In this document: one piece after another, positions 52,772 to 62,417 of the stretch | How positions within the stretch are numbered: position 1 is the stretch's first letter | How the letters are laid out: each line of letters opens with the position of its first letter | Assembly: GCF_020515695.1 (NCBI RefSeq) | Contig: NZ_JAIWJA010000011.1 | Coordinates: 62,001-126,000, forward strand | Direction of reading: 5' to 3' | DNA: 64,000 nucleotides | From: Pseudomonas sp. MWU16-30317 | GTDB lineage: Bacteria; Pseudomonadota; Gammaproteobacteria; Pseudomonadales; Pseudomonadaceae | Made by a program: the position numbers and the translations under genes | Notes under the pieces: generated by a model | Told to the model about the DNA's origin: nothing | Databases searched by the model: none | What the model saw: the letters and a program-made list of their open reading frames with translations, nothing else

Positions 52772-53493
52772 GTCGGCCCCAACAAGCCCTGTGCCAGGCT
52801 GTCGAGCCGGGTGCGGGCGAGGGACGCCGAGCTGACGCCCAGCGGTTCGGCCAGAATGATTGCCAGTTCATCGGCGCGGGCACGGCTCAGTTGCTCCTGG
52901 CGTTCGGCGAAACCCAGGATCGCGCGCTGATCGGCCAGTGTCAGGGTAAAGGTCGGCAGCAGTGGCGCGGCGGCCAGCCGGGGCGGTGCCGGGCTGGGTG
53001 GCTGATCCTGGTAGACCACCATACTGCCCGCCGCGAGGTCTCCGAGGCGCCGAAAAGCCGGCTGATACAGGCAGCACAGCGCACCCAGGCAATAGCCGAG
53101 GGGCAGCAGGTCGACGACACGCAGCAGATTGCGAATCAGCGACGCCGACCAGCCCACGGCGGTGCCGTCTTCCATGACCACCGCGAGCTTCATCCATTGC
53201 TTGCCCGGTGTACGTCCTTGATTGAGTACTTCGAACAGCACCATGTACCACCAGTTGAGCAGAAACAACAGCAAGGCACCCAGGCCCATGCCAAACTCGC
53301 CCAGCGCGTCCAGCAAGAAATACAGGCCGATCAGCAAGGCGCCGCGAATCAGCAGGTCGATGCTGAACGCGATGGCCCGGACCACCAGCCCGGCCGGCCT
53401 CAGGATCAAATCGATCCCCTCGGGGGTTTCCACCGCCTGGCGGGTATCCAGGGGCAGCGTTGCATTCCTTGGCGTTGCTGAAGTCTGGGGCAT
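52768..53493 (-). CDS. RDD-family membrane protein
   Basis: The 241-residue protein has the RDD pattern: LRPAGLVVRAIAFSIDLLIR early (Arg and Asp at family positions), NQGRTPGKQWMKLAVV after the second helix, and RNLLRVVDLLPLGY. It has about three TM helices and a soluble C-terminal tail. It is the first gene of the MoxR operon and is divergent from sbcB. Confidence 0.87.
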   Translation of the reverse strand: MPQTSATPRNATLPLDTRQAVETPEGIDLILRPAGLVVRAIAFSIDLLIRGALLIGLYFLLDALGEFGMGLGALLLFLLNWWYMVLFEVLNQGRTPGKQWMKLAVVMEDGTAVGWSASLIRNLLRVVDLLPLGYCLGALCCLYQPAFRRLGDLAAGSMVVYQDQPPSPAPPRLAAAPLLPTFTLTLADQRAILGFAERQEQLSRARADELAIILAEPLGVSSASLARTRLDSLAQGLLGPT

Positions 53494-53627
53494 CGGAGTC
53501 TTGGCGTCTGCGCAGAGGGCACTCAAGTCACCGACGATACCTGTCTGCGCGCCCGCTGCCCAGCGCCCGCTGGCCCTGTCACCGGGCAAAGCCTAGAATT
53601 CCCGCAAACTTTGTACAGGACCACCCC

Positions 53628-55058
53628 GTGACCACGAGCATTTTCTGGTACGACTACGAAACCACCGGTATCAACCCGCGCAGCGACCGGCCGTTGCAGG
53701 TGGCGGGTATTCGTACCGATGTCGACCTCAACGAAATCGCCGCCCCGGTCAATCTCTACTGTCGGCCCAGCGACGACATCCTGCCCCATCCCATGGCCTG
53801 CATGATCACCGGTATCACCCCCCAGCGCCTGGCCGAGTCCGGGCTGGGCGAAGCCGAGTTCATGACTCGGGTGCACGCCGAACTCTCGGCGCCGGGGACC
53901 TGCGGGGCCGGTTACAACACCTTGCGTTTCGATGATGAGATGACCCGTTACAGTCTTTATCGCAACTTCTTCGACCCCTATGCGCGGGAGTGGCAGGGCG
54001 GTAACAGCCGCTGGGACCTGATCGACGTGGTGCGCACCGCTTATGCCTTGCGCCCCGAGGGTATCGAATGGCCGCAGCATGACGGCCGCGTCAGTCTCAA
54101 GTTGGAGCTTTTGACGGCGGCCAATGGCCTTGAACATGGCCAGGCCCACGATGCCTTGTCGGATGTTCGAGCGACCATTGCCATGGCGCGACGGGTACGC
54201 GATCGCCAGCCGCGGTTATATCAATGGCTGTTCGAGTTGCGCAGTAAACACAAAGTGCAAGAGCAAATACGCTTGTTGCAGCCATTGGTACATATTTCCG
54301 GGCGCTTCTCGGCGGCGCGTCATTACTTGGGGGTGGTATTGCCACTGGCCTGGCACCCGCGCAATCGCAACGCCCTGATCGTCTGCGACTTGCACCTGGA
54401 CCCGCAGGGCATGTGGCAAGACAGCGCCGACTCTTTGAAGGCGCGCTTGTACACCCGAAGCGAAGACCTGCCAGAAGGGCAACTGCCAGTGCCTTTGAAG
54501 TTGGTACAGATCAATCGTTGCCCTGTGTTGGCGCCACTCAGTGTGTTGCGCCCTGAAAATATCGAGCGATTGCAACTGAACTTGCCGTTGTATGAAGCAC
54601 GGGCCGCCGCGTTGCGCGAACATCAGGCTGTTTGGCAGGAGCATCTCGGATTGATTTATCAGGACGAGAAGTTCGATGCGGTCGAAGACCCCGAGCAGCA
54701 GTTGTACGATGGATTTATTGGGGATCGTGACCGTCGGCTATGCGAGCAGCTGCGATTGGCTGAACCGGAAACACTTTCTTCGTCGCGCTGGATGTTCGAT
54801 GACGGGCGTTTGCCGGAGCTGCTCAAACGTTATCGGGCACGTAACTTTGCCGATACCTTGAATAGCGCTGAACATGAGGCATGGCTGGCATTCTGTCGCG
54901 ATCGCCTGACCCGTCCGCAGGCGGGGGCGCCTCATACGCTGGAGGCGTTCGACCTGGCCATGCTGGAGGCGCTGCCCCGTGCTGATGGCGAGCAGCAGGC
55001 TGTATTGCAACAGTGGCAGGCCTATGCCCAGGCATTGCGCACCAAGTTGCAGATATGA
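53628..55058 (+). CDS. sbcB: Exodeoxyribonuclease I SbcB
   Basis: The protein has 476 residues, the usual ExoI length. Its DnaQ-type core has FWYDYETTGINPRSDRP (Exo I motif), GYNTLRFDDEMTR and AHDALSDVRATIAMA (Exo III, catalytic His-Asp), then an SH3-like and a helical C-terminal region. It degrades single-stranded DNA 3'-5' and acts in mismatch repair and recombination. The start is GTG at 53628; ATG candidates would lie too far upstream or cut the catalytic motif. Confidence 0.93.
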   Translation: MTTSIFWYDYETTGINPRSDRPLQVAGIRTDVDLNEIAAPVNLYCRPSDDILPHPMACMITGITPQRLAESGLGEAEFMTRVHAELSAPGTCGAGYNTLRFDDEMTRYSLYRNFFDPYAREWQGGNSRWDLIDVVRTAYALRPEGIEWPQHDGRVSLKLELLTAANGLEHGQAHDALSDVRATIAMARRVRDRQPRLYQWLFELRSKHKVQEQIRLLQPLVHISGRFSAARHYLGVVLPLAWHPRNRNALIVCDLHLDPQGMWQDSADSLKARLYTRSEDLPEGQLPVPLKLVQINRCPVLAPLSVLRPENIERLQLNLPLYEARAAALREHQAVWQEHLGLIYQDEKFDAVEDPEQQLYDGFIGDRDRRLCEQLRLAEPETLSSSRWMFDDGRLPELLKRYRARNFADTLNSAEHEAWLAFCRDRLTRPQAGAPHTLEAFDLAMLEALPRADGEQQAVLQQWQAYAQALRTKLQI

Positions 55059-55078
55059 ACAGCAGTCATTGAGGCAAT

Positions 55079-55106
55079 AAAAAACGCCAGCAAGCTGGCG
55101 TTTTTT
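55079..55106. terminator. Bidirectional terminator between sbcB and mvaT
   Basis: AAAAAACGCCAG and CTGGCGTTTTTT form a perfect 12-bp stem with a CAAG loop. It serves both convergent genes. Confidence 0.93.
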
Positions 55107-55126
55107 ATCAATTGTAACCAGCTGAA

Positions 55127-55507
55127 TTAACCCAGCAGGTTTGCCCAGCTTTCAACCACATCACCGCCCCACTTGGCTTTCCATTCTTTCAGGGTCTTGT
55201 GGTTGCCGCCTTTGGTTTCGATGATTTCGCCATTGTGCGGGTTTTTGTACTGCTTGACCTTGCGCGCGCGCTTGGTGCCAGTGACTTTGGCAGCGCCGCT
55301 ACGGGGTGCCTTGTTGAACTTGGCTTCTGGGTCCAGCAGGGCAACGATGTCACGCAGCGATTTTTGATATTCGCCCATCAGCGTGCGCAGCTTGCCTTCG
55401 AATTCCAGTTCGGTTTGCAGTTTGTCGTCTTGCGACAGGTTCTTCAAACGCGCTTGCAGTTCTTTGATGGCTTCTTCTGTGGCGCGGTATTCGTTGATCA
55501 GGGACAT
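55127..55507 (-). CDS. mvaT: H-NS-family silencer MvaT
   Basis: The 126-residue nucleoid protein has an N-terminal coiled-coil dimerisation region (about residues 1-60) and a C-terminal DNA-binding domain with the short basic TKRARKVKQYKNPHNGE and WKAKWG stretch, as in MvaT/TurA. It binds AT-rich DNA in the minor groove and silences acquired genes. The gene has a long AT-rich 5' region typical of self-regulation. Confidence 0.95.
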   Translation of the reverse strand: MSLINEYRATEEAIKELQARLKNLSQDDKLQTELEFEGKLRTLMGEYQKSLRDIVALLDPEAKFNKAPRSGAAKVTGTKRARKVKQYKNPHNGEIIETKGGNHKTLKEWKAKWGGDVVESWANLLG

Positions 55508-55856
55508 ATTGATGACCTTCGCAATTCAGGGTGGCAGGGAGTCGATGACTCAATAATAGACACTGTATTTAATGAAGTAAACATCCAATCAGCAACGCGA
55601 CAAAATAAGCTGCCTGCGCTAATTACAGGCGACTCTGCTGAGAAATGAATGTTGCTAAAAAATAATTGCAAAAGGTTTCACGTTGCGAACGGGTTGAAGG
55701 GTCGATTAAACAAACTGTTCAGATCGTTTATACGCGCGGCTACCCTTGCAATCAGGTCCGTCCTGCGCATTGATCGCAGCGGGTCGTCGGCACCGCTGGA
55801 GTTTTGCCCCGCAGTCGCTAGAATGGCGGCCTTTGCGAAGTTCTGGAGTTTAGCTA
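55508..55856. other. Intergenic region between mvaT and purU
   Basis: The 349-base divergent gap is AT-rich in its first half (55540-55730), which fits the mvaT promoter and MvaT self-binding. Near purU, TAGAAT at about 55819-55824 is a possible -10. No convincing coding frame. Confidence 0.5.
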
Positions 55857-56705
55857 ATGCGCACTTTTCGGCTGGTCATCGCGTGCCCCGACCGCGTCGG
55901 CATCGTGGCCAAAGTCAGTCACTTTCTGGCGTCCCATAATGGCTGGATCACCGAAGCCAGCCACCACTCCGATGATCAGAGTGGCTGGTTTTTCATGCGT
56001 CATGAAATTCGCGCCGACAGCTTGCCATTTGGTATCGAGGCATTTCGAGAGGCTTTCGCGCCGATCGCCGACGAGTTCTCCATGGTCTGGCGGGTCACCG
56101 ATACCGATCAGAAAAAACGCGTGGTGCTGATGGCCAGTCGCGAGTCCCACTGCCTGGCAGATCTGTTGCACCGCTGGCACAGCGACGAACTGGACTGCGC
56201 TATCGCCTGTGTGATTTCCAACCACGACGATCTGCGCAGCATGGTCGAGTGGCATGGCATTCCTTACTACCATATTCCTGTCGACCCCAAGGACAAGCAG
56301 CCGGCCTTTGCCGAGGTGTCGCGCCGTGTTGCCGAGCATCAGGCCGACGTGGTGGTGCTGGCGCGCTACATGCAGATCCTGCCGCCACAGCTATGCCAGG
56401 AATACGCGCAGAAGGTCATCAACATCCACCACAGCTTCTTGCCGTCTTTCGTGGGCGCCAAGCCTTACCACCAGGCGTCGATGCGCGGCGTGAAGCTGAT
56501 TGGCGCGACCTGCCACTATGTAACCGAAGAGCTCGATGCCGGGCCGATCATCGAGCAGGACGTGGTGCGTGTCAGCCATAGCGACAGCATCGAGGACATG
56601 GTCCGCTTCGGTCGCGATGTCGAGAAGATGGTGCTGGCGCGCGGCTTGCGTTATCACCTCGAAGACCGTGTACTGGTGCACGGCAACAAGACGGTGGTGT
56701 TCTAA
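55857..56705 (+). CDS. purU: Formyltetrahydrofolate deformylase PurU
   Basis: The 282-residue enzyme has an N-terminal ACT domain (RLVIACPDRVGIVAKVSHFL) and a formyltransferase-like catalytic domain with INIHHSFLPSFVGAKPYHQA and the final Asp in EELDAGPIIEQD. It hydrolyses 10-formyl-THF to THF and formate. A TGGAG ribosome site lies 6-7 bases before the ATG. Confidence 0.94.
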   Translation: MRTFRLVIACPDRVGIVAKVSHFLASHNGWITEASHHSDDQSGWFFMRHEIRADSLPFGIEAFREAFAPIADEFSMVWRVTDTDQKKRVVLMASRESHCLADLLHRWHSDELDCAIACVISNHDDLRSMVEWHGIPYYHIPVDPKDKQPAFAEVSRRVAEHQADVVVLARYMQILPPQLCQEYAQKVINIHHSFLPSFVGAKPYHQASMRGVKLIGATCHYVTEELDAGPIIEQDVVRVSHSDSIEDMVRFGRDVEKMVLARGLRYHLEDRVLVHGNKTVVF

Positions 56706-56729
56706 CCGATTTGAAGCGAGGAGGTTGCG

Positions 56730-56915
56730 ATGAGTGATCCACGTGACAAGGCAGCCTCCAAAGCCCCACCCACCTTGGGTGAGGGCTGCTTGAGCCGCTA
56801 CGACCCCGAGGCCCTCTCGGAAGACGACGGCACCGAGTTCCCTGGTGCCGCTGAACTCTGGGAACGCACCCAGCGTCCCCAGAAGCCTGCCGACTCCGAC
56901 GACAGCACCGCCTAG
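56730..56915 (+). CDS. Small acidic conserved hypothetical protein (61 aa)
   Basis: The 61-residue protein has no hydrophobic segment and contains LGEGCLSRYDPEAL and an acidic SEDDGTEFPGAAELWE region. It lies 24 bases after purU with a GAGGAGG ribosome site, so it is co-transcribed. It meets the next gene tail to tail, and the same four bases (CTAG) form both stop codons. Function unknown. Confidence 0.75.
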   Translation: MSDPRDKAASKAPPTLGEGCLSRYDPEALSEDDGTEFPGAAELWERTQRPQKPADSDDSTA

Positions 56916-57907
56916 CCGCGCTTGCGGCCCATCAATTTGCTCAGCAGCGGGCGCCCGAGCATCAGCACGAAGATCGGGCCGCCGACGATCAGATAGAAGT
57001 AATAGGTCACGCTGCGCCAGATCAGAATGGCGGCGGCCGCTGTCGATTTGCCGACCATCGGTGCCAGCAGCGCTGCGCTGGTGAGTTCGGCCGTGCCGGC
57101 GCCGCCGGGCAGCAGACTGAATTGCCCGGCGCTGAGTGAAAGGATCTGGATCAAAAAGCTCCACGCCCATTGAAAATCGACCCCCAGGCCCTGCAGCGCC
57201 AGGTACAGGATGCTGTAGCGCAGCCCCCAGTGCACGCAGGTCAGGCTGAACACCATGATCAGCGTGCTGCGCGGCAGCTTCAGGGCGTTCGTGAACGCCG
57301 CGATGAAGCGCAGCCATTTGCGCGTCCAGCGCCAGCGCGTGGAGGATTTGAGCCTTACCCGGCGCATCAGGCGGCCGATCAGCAGCATCACCTGGCGGTG
57401 CCAGAGCCCCAGCGCCACGCAACCGACCAGACTGCCCGCGACCAGGCAGGTGCTGATCACCAGCATCATCTGCTGGCTTTGGCTGATGCTATGGGCCAGC
57501 GCGTAAAACAGCACGCCGATGAGCGCACAGAGGAAGAACAGCAGATCGCTGAGTTGATCCATGGCGAACACCGCGCTGGCCTGGGCAGGCCGCACGCCAT
57601 AGCGGCTCAGCAAGGCCATGATGGTCAACGGGCCGCCACTGCCGGCCGGGGTCGCGCACCAGGCGAACTCGGCGGACATCACCACGCCCAGGCTCTGCAG
57701 ACGAGTGACCTGGCCGCGTTGATCGCCCAGCAGCAGGCGCAGGCGCAAGGTATTGAGGACCCAGCACCCAAGGATGATGCCGATCAGGCCGAGCATCCAC
57801 GACAATGGAAAACTGCGCAGGCGCGCGAAGATCGCCGTGCCGCCCAGCAGCATGGGGATCAGTACCGCAGCGACGATCGCCACCAATAACCACGGCAGGC
57901 GCCTCAT
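56912..57907 (-). CDS. Flippase-like membrane protein (LPG synthase TM / UPF0104 family)
   Basis: The 331-residue protein has about eight TM helices and the family blocks AEFAWCATPAGSGGPLT, LSLSAGQFSLLPGGAGTAE and RSVTYYFYLIVGG. These are shared with the membrane half of lysylphosphatidylglycerol synthases, without the soluble catalytic domain. It may flip or move a lipid or glycolipid. The start was taken at the ATG at 57907 directly before the first helix; much longer frames upstream are not supported. Confidence 0.82.
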   Translation of the reverse strand: MRRLPWLLVAIVAAVLIPMLLGGTAIFARLRSFPLSWMLGLIGIILGCWVLNTLRLRLLLGDQRGQVTRLQSLGVVMSAEFAWCATPAGSGGPLTIMALLSRYGVRPAQASAVFAMDQLSDLLFFLCALIGVLFYALAHSISQSQQMMLVISTCLVAGSLVGCVALGLWHRQVMLLIGRLMRRVRLKSSTRWRWTRKWLRFIAAFTNALKLPRSTLIMVFSLTCVHWGLRYSILYLALQGLGVDFQWAWSFLIQILSLSAGQFSLLPGGAGTAELTSAALLAPMVGKSTAAAAILIWRSVTYYFYLIVGGPIFVLMLGRPLLSKLMGRKRG

Positions 57908-58174
57908 GCGAAGGTTCCGGTGATCGACACCGGCCACAGGGCGTTTGGCAGACAGACTGGGCGGGTGGGTAATAGGGGAAGAATCATCAGCACGGTTCGG
58001 CAAACTCTCGAGTCGGGGCAGTCCACAGGATTGACCTCCGGCAGACGTACATGTTCGCCATGATACATCGCGCGAGTCTCGGACGACTGCCCGGCTGTGC
58101 CTATAATCGGATATCGCTGCAGTGCGCCATTCGTTGGCAAGCGGGTCTTTCAACCGGATACAAGGATTTGAAAC

Positions 58175-59650
58175 ATGGCCGATAGCGCACAACTTCTGCT
58201 GGGTGCCGACCTCGATGGAACGCCTGTGGCGCAGGCCATGCGCCTGAGCAATCGCCACGGTTTGATCGCCGGCGCGACCGGTACGGGCAAGACGGTCACC
58301 TTGCAGCGCCTGGCCGAAGCCTTCAGCGACGCTGGTGTGGCGGTGTTCGCCGCCGACATCAAAGGCGATCTGTGTGGTTTGGGGGCGCCCGGCCAACCCA
58401 CGGGCAAGATTGCCGAGCGGATTGCCGGCATGCCGTGGCTTGGGTATCGGGCCAAAGCCTGCCCAGTGACGCTTTGGGATGTGCACGGCGAGAGCGGCCA
58501 CCCGCTGCGCACCACCCTCAGCGAGATGGGCCCGCTGCTGATCGGCAGCCTGCTGGAGCTGACCGACAGCCAGCAGGCGGCCCTGTATGCGGCATTCAAG
58601 GTGGCTGATCGCGAAGGTTTGTTGTTGCTCGATCTCAAGGACCTCAAGGCGCTGCTCAATCATCTCAAGGACAATCCGCAGTTGCTGGGCGATGACGCGG
58701 CCCTGATGACCACCGGTTCCAGCCAGGCCTTGTTGCGGCGCCTGGCGACGCTCGAGCAGCAAGGCGCCGAAGCGCTGTTCGGCGAACCGGCCTTGCAACT
58801 TGAAGATCTCCTGCAACCCGATGCCGACGGGCGCGGGCGTATTCATCTGCTGGACGCCAGCCGCCTGGTGCACGAGTCGCCCAAGGTCTACGCGACGTTT
58901 TTGCTGTGGTTGCTGGCCGAGTTGTTCGAGCAGCTCCCGGAGCGGGGCGATGCCGACAGGCCGTTGCTGGCATTGTTCTTCGACGAGGCCCACCTGTTGT
59001 TCGCCGATACCCCCAAAGCGCTTCAGGACCGGCTCGAGCAAGTGGTGCGGCTGATCCGCTCCAAGGGCGTCGGGGTGTATTTCGTCACTCAGTCGCCCAG
59101 CGATTTGCCCGATGGCATCCTCGCCCAGTTGGGGTTGCGCTTGCAGCATGGCTTGCGGGCATTCACCGCCAAGGAGCAGAGATCCCTCAAGGCCGTGGCA
59201 GACGGCTTTCGACCCAATCCGGCGTTCGACACCCTCACCGTGCTCACCGAACTGGGCATTGGCGAGGCGCTGGTGGGGACGTTGCAGGACAAGGGCACGC
59301 CTGCGATGGTGCAGCGCGTACTGATCGCGCCCCCGCAGTCGCGTATCGGCCCGCTGACCGCGGCCGAGCGCTCGGCGTTGCTAGCGAGCTCGCCGTTGCG
59401 AGGCCGTTACGACAAGCCCATCGACCGCGAGTCGGCCTATGAAATCCTATCTGCACGCAGGCTGCAGCCGCCCACGGAGGAAGCCAAGGCGGCTGCGGGC
59501 GACAGCCTGGTGGACAAGGCCACGGAGTTTCTCGGGACAGCAGCGGGGCAGGCGATCAAGTCGGCGGTGCGCCAGGCTGCCGGGCAGTTGGGTCGGCAGC
59601 TGGTGCGCGGTCTGATGGGGTCGTTGCTGGGCGGCAACAAGCGTCGATAG
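58175..59650 (+). CDS. HerA-like helicase/ATPase (DUF853, YjgR type)
   Basis: The 491-residue ATPase has Walker A GATGTGKT at about residue 33, ADIKGDLCGL, Walker B LLALFFDEAHLLF, YFVTQSPSDLP and an Arg finger candidate before the C-terminus. The DUF853 C-terminal tail is helical. It is related to HerA DNA translocases, but no NurA-like nuclease is adjacent. Cellular role unknown. Confidence 0.9.
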   Translation: MADSAQLLLGADLDGTPVAQAMRLSNRHGLIAGATGTGKTVTLQRLAEAFSDAGVAVFAADIKGDLCGLGAPGQPTGKIAERIAGMPWLGYRAKACPVTLWDVHGESGHPLRTTLSEMGPLLIGSLLELTDSQQAALYAAFKVADREGLLLLDLKDLKALLNHLKDNPQLLGDDAALMTTGSSQALLRRLATLEQQGAEALFGEPALQLEDLLQPDADGRGRIHLLDASRLVHESPKVYATFLLWLLAELFEQLPERGDADRPLLALFFDEAHLLFADTPKALQDRLEQVVRLIRSKGVGVYFVTQSPSDLPDGILAQLGLRLQHGLRAFTAKEQRSLKAVADGFRPNPAFDTLTVLTELGIGEALVGTLQDKGTPAMVQRVLIAPPQSRIGPLTAAERSALLASSPLRGRYDKPIDRESAYEILSARRLQPPTEEAKAAAGDSLVDKATEFLGTAAGQAIKSAVRQAAGQLGRQLVRGLMGSLLGGNKRR

Positions 59651-59665
59651 GCGTGAAAAAGCGCC

Positions 59666-59750
59666 CTTGGGAGCAAGCCTTGCTCCCACGGGTGTACGGC
59701 TCAGGTCCGGATTGTGGAAGCAAGGTTGCGCGTTCGGCGGCGAGGAGGCC
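59666..59750. repeat. Degenerate REP pair
   Basis: CCCTTGGGAGCAAGCCTTGCTCCCACGGG is a compact left arm; the right arm (GGAAGCAAGG and GGCGAGGAGGCC) is eroded. It lies between the convergent herA-like and pitA genes, where it may help end transcription. Confidence 0.75.
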
Positions 59751-59819
59751 AGTCGCATGGATGCAACATACGCGGCCAGCCATGAAAGCGCCTACGACAG
59801 GCCGCGTATCAACCCGAGA

Positions 59820-61295
59820 TCAGGTCCCGAGCACCTTGGAGGCCAGCCAGAACAGCCCGGCTGCCAGTGCCATCGAGGCAGGCAGGGTCAGCACCCAGGC
59901 CAGCAGGATGGTCTTGATGGTGCCCCCCTGCAGGCCGCTCTTGTTGGCCACCATGGTACCGGCGACCCCCGACGACAACACATGGGTAGTCGACACGGGG
60001 AGGGCGAAGATGTTGGCCAGGCCGATCATCGATGCCGTGACGATCTGCGCCGACATGCCCTGGGAGTAGGTCATGCCTTGCTTGCCGATCTTGGTACCGA
60101 TGGTCAGGACCACACGCTTCCAGCCCACCATGGTGCCGATACCCAGCGCCAGGGCGACAGCGACCACCACCCAGAACGGGGCATACTCGGTGGTTCCGGT
60201 CAGGTCCTTGCGCAGCTTGTCGAGGTCGGCCCTCTCGCGAGCATCGAGTACCGGCAGCTTGCTGACTTTTTTCGCGGTGTCATCCAGACACAGCAGATAG
60301 CGGCGCACTTCGATGCGCTTTTCTGGCGCGAGCGTATGGTAATCCGCTACGCCCTCGAGGTTGCCCAGCAGCGCGTGGATGGTCGGCTCGGTCTGCTTCG
60401 GGTTACAACTGGACTGGGCCGGCAGATCGCTGTCGGACGCCTTGCCGAGGGCCAGAAACTCGCCCAGGGTGGCGCTGTTGCGCTGATAGAACTGGTTCAG
60501 GTGCGCGGTAGCGTCGCGGGTGCGTTCGATCTGATAGGTGGTGCTGGTGAGGTCCAGCACGAACTGGCTCGGCACGATGTCGATCAATACCAGCATGATC
60601 AGGCCGATGCCCTTCTGGCCATCGTTGGAACCGTGCACGAAGCTCACGGCCATGGCCGAAATCACCAGTACCAGACGATTCCAGAACGGCGGGTGCTTCT
60701 TGTCGTCGAGCTTTTTGCGCTGGTCCGGGGTCTTGTGCATCTTGGATGCCGGGCGCCATTTTTTCAGGATCAGCAACACGACGGCCGCGGCCAGGAAGCC
60801 GGCCACCGGCGAGAACACCAGCGAAGCGCCGATGTCGATAGCCTTCTGCCAGTTAACGCCGTCGGCCAACGGAATGTTGTTGAGCAAGGCGTTGGCCAGG
60901 CCCACACCCAGTATCGAGCCGATCAGGGTATGGGAGCTGGAGGCCGGAATGCCGAAGTACCAGGTCCCCAGGTTCCAGGCGATCGCGGCAGCGAGCAGCG
61001 AGAACACCATGGCCAGCCCATGGCCGGTGTTGACGTTGATCAACAGTTCCACCGGCAGCAGATGGACGATGGCATAGGCCACGCCGACACCGCCCAGCAA
61101 CACGCCGAGGAAGTTGAATAGCCCCGAGAAGAGTACCGCCAGTTGTGGTGGCATGGCCTTGGTATAAATGACTGTGGCCACCGCGTTGGCAGTGTCATGA
61201 AAGCCATTGATGAACTCGAAGGCGAGGACGAACGTCAGGGCGAGAATGAGGCTTATCACCACCCAGGCGTCGAGGCCGCTGAATAATTCGATCAT
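59820..61295 (-). CDS. pitA: Low-affinity inorganic phosphate transporter PitA
   Basis: The 491-residue membrane protein has the two inverted PiT signatures, GFHDTANAVAT near the N-terminus and GSNDGQKGIGLI in the middle. About ten TM helices surround a central soluble loop of roughly 150 residues with several Cys. It imports phosphate with protons, probably as a metal-phosphate. It complements the Pho-regulated pstSCAB unit earlier in the window. Confidence 0.93.
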   Translation of the reverse strand: MIELFSGLDAWVVISLILALTFVLAFEFINGFHDTANAVATVIYTKAMPPQLAVLFSGLFNFLGVLLGGVGVAYAIVHLLPVELLINVNTGHGLAMVFSLLAAAIAWNLGTWYFGIPASSSHTLIGSILGVGLANALLNNIPLADGVNWQKAIDIGASLVFSPVAGFLAAAVVLLILKKWRPASKMHKTPDQRKKLDDKKHPPFWNRLVLVISAMAVSFVHGSNDGQKGIGLIMLVLIDIVPSQFVLDLTSTTYQIERTRDATAHLNQFYQRNSATLGEFLALGKASDSDLPAQSSCNPKQTEPTIHALLGNLEGVADYHTLAPEKRIEVRRYLLCLDDTAKKVSKLPVLDARERADLDKLRKDLTGTTEYAPFWVVVAVALALGIGTMVGWKRVVLTIGTKIGKQGMTYSQGMSAQIVTASMIGLANIFALPVSTTHVLSSGVAGTMVANKSGLQGGTIKTILLAWVLTLPASMALAAGLFWLASKVLGT

Positions 61296-61619
61296 GAAGG
61301 TTTTGTGACCAGTTCAAAGGGGGCGCGATTATGCCAGAAATCCTTGGCGTTCGATGCACCACTGACCCACCGTTCGAGCGGTTCGGAGTTTTCCGAGCGA
61401 GACACTGCGTTGCACTGATGTGCAGGGCGGGGCACTCGGATACCTGGAATACCCCTTGAAATCGGGGGCTCGACTCAGGTGGATCGCTTTCAAACGGCCG
61501 TATGAAAAAAGTGTCGAGACCGCTTACTTCATGACCTTAAAAATGTTGTTGCATTCAGCGGCCAGCAGGCAGTCAACGACAAATCTGCCGCACCCGCCTG
61601 TGGCCATCGCGGCGCAATG
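61296..61619. other. Intergenic region upstream of pitA
   Basis: The 324 bases hold the pitA promoter and 5' leader. I see no strong Pho box, no coding frame with a good ribosome site, and no clear repeat. Confidence 0.4.
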
Positions 61620-61985
61620 TCATTGCTCAGCCGGTTCCTGCTTGAGTTCCTGCTCGATCTTTTGCAGTTCTTGCTGAAACGCTTGATCCTGGACCGTTGC
61701 CCTTTTACGCCAAGGTTTACGCTCAGGGTCCGGTTGGGCCGCATAAGTGGTGATCTCACCGCCGTAAACATCCTTGTAACGTTGTTCCTGGCGCTCGAGT
61801 TCTGCGCGCAGTTCGTCTTTTGTCACGTTAATACCTAATAGATTAATAAGACCATTTCGGACGTATTGTCCTTGCGCCTTGCCCACCCGCAGAACTAACG
61901 GCGGAGATGGTAAAGGCTGCACGGGCTGCGGCGTCCAAGGGAATTGCTGTCGCAGCGACAGAGTAGGTCGTCGCCGATAGGGCAT
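61620..61985 (-). CDS. Hypothetical hydrophilic protein (121 aa)
   Basis: The 121-residue protein is Pro/Gln/Arg-rich at the start (RRRPTLSLRQQF, PQPVQPLPSPP). It ends in a charged helical region (AELERQEQRYKDVYGGE and QAFQQELQKIEQELKQE). There is no signal peptide or TM helix. A GGAG ribosome site at the right distance from the ATG at 61985 favours this start over upstream ones. No family recognised. Confidence 0.55.
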   Translation of the reverse strand: MPYRRRPTLSLRQQFPWTPQPVQPLPSPPLVLRVGKAQGQYVRNGLINLLGINVTKDELRAELERQEQRYKDVYGGEITTYAAQPDPERKPWRKRATVQDQAFQQELQKIEQELKQEPAEQ

Positions 61986-62325
61986 GTGCAACTCCGGATG
62001 TTTTCCAGGAAGCGCTGCATGCAGATCGGTCGAACGTGCCCGCGATAACCATTGATGAGCTGATGATGGGGTATCGCGGAGGTTCTTTGTCCAGGCGCCG
62101 ATTATAGCAAGGGCGCTGTGGAACACTATCCTCACACCGGCGTGGAAGGTAATCCAAACGCTGCATTTTGTTTCAGCGTGCCGGACAAGTCGTAACTTAA
62201 TCGGTAAACCCTTGCCTTGTAAAGTTTGAGGTCAAAGGTATTTAAAAGTTTCAGTTTATTAGCGGATGTTTCATCGACGGAAAACATCCATTCTTCAAGT
62301 CCGCTGCCGGTCGCTGGCCTGGGGT

Positions 62326-62360
62326 GTTGCGATAATCGGTCGGTGGTTCGATAATCGCCC
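62326..62360 (+). promoter_or_regulatory. PcaR-type boxes upstream of pcaR
   Basis: GTTCGATAATCGCCC (62346-62360) matches the PcaR box as I recall it from P. putida (GTTCGATAATCGCAC) at 14 of 15 positions. A second copy, GTTGCGATAATCGGT (62326-62340), shares the CGATAATCG core, with the cores 19 bases apart. The tandem layout suits autoregulation of pcaR. Confidence 0.7.
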
Positions 62361-62417
62361 AAAGCTGCCAGGTGCCTTTGCGCACCTGGATGATATTCGA
62401 GCCGTCAGGAATTGCGC

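Noticed and set aside
57908..59149. Minus-strand N-terminal extension that would make the flippase-like gene 745 codons
   Set aside because: The extension runs antisense through the HerA-like gene. The real protein starts at the ATG before its first membrane helix.
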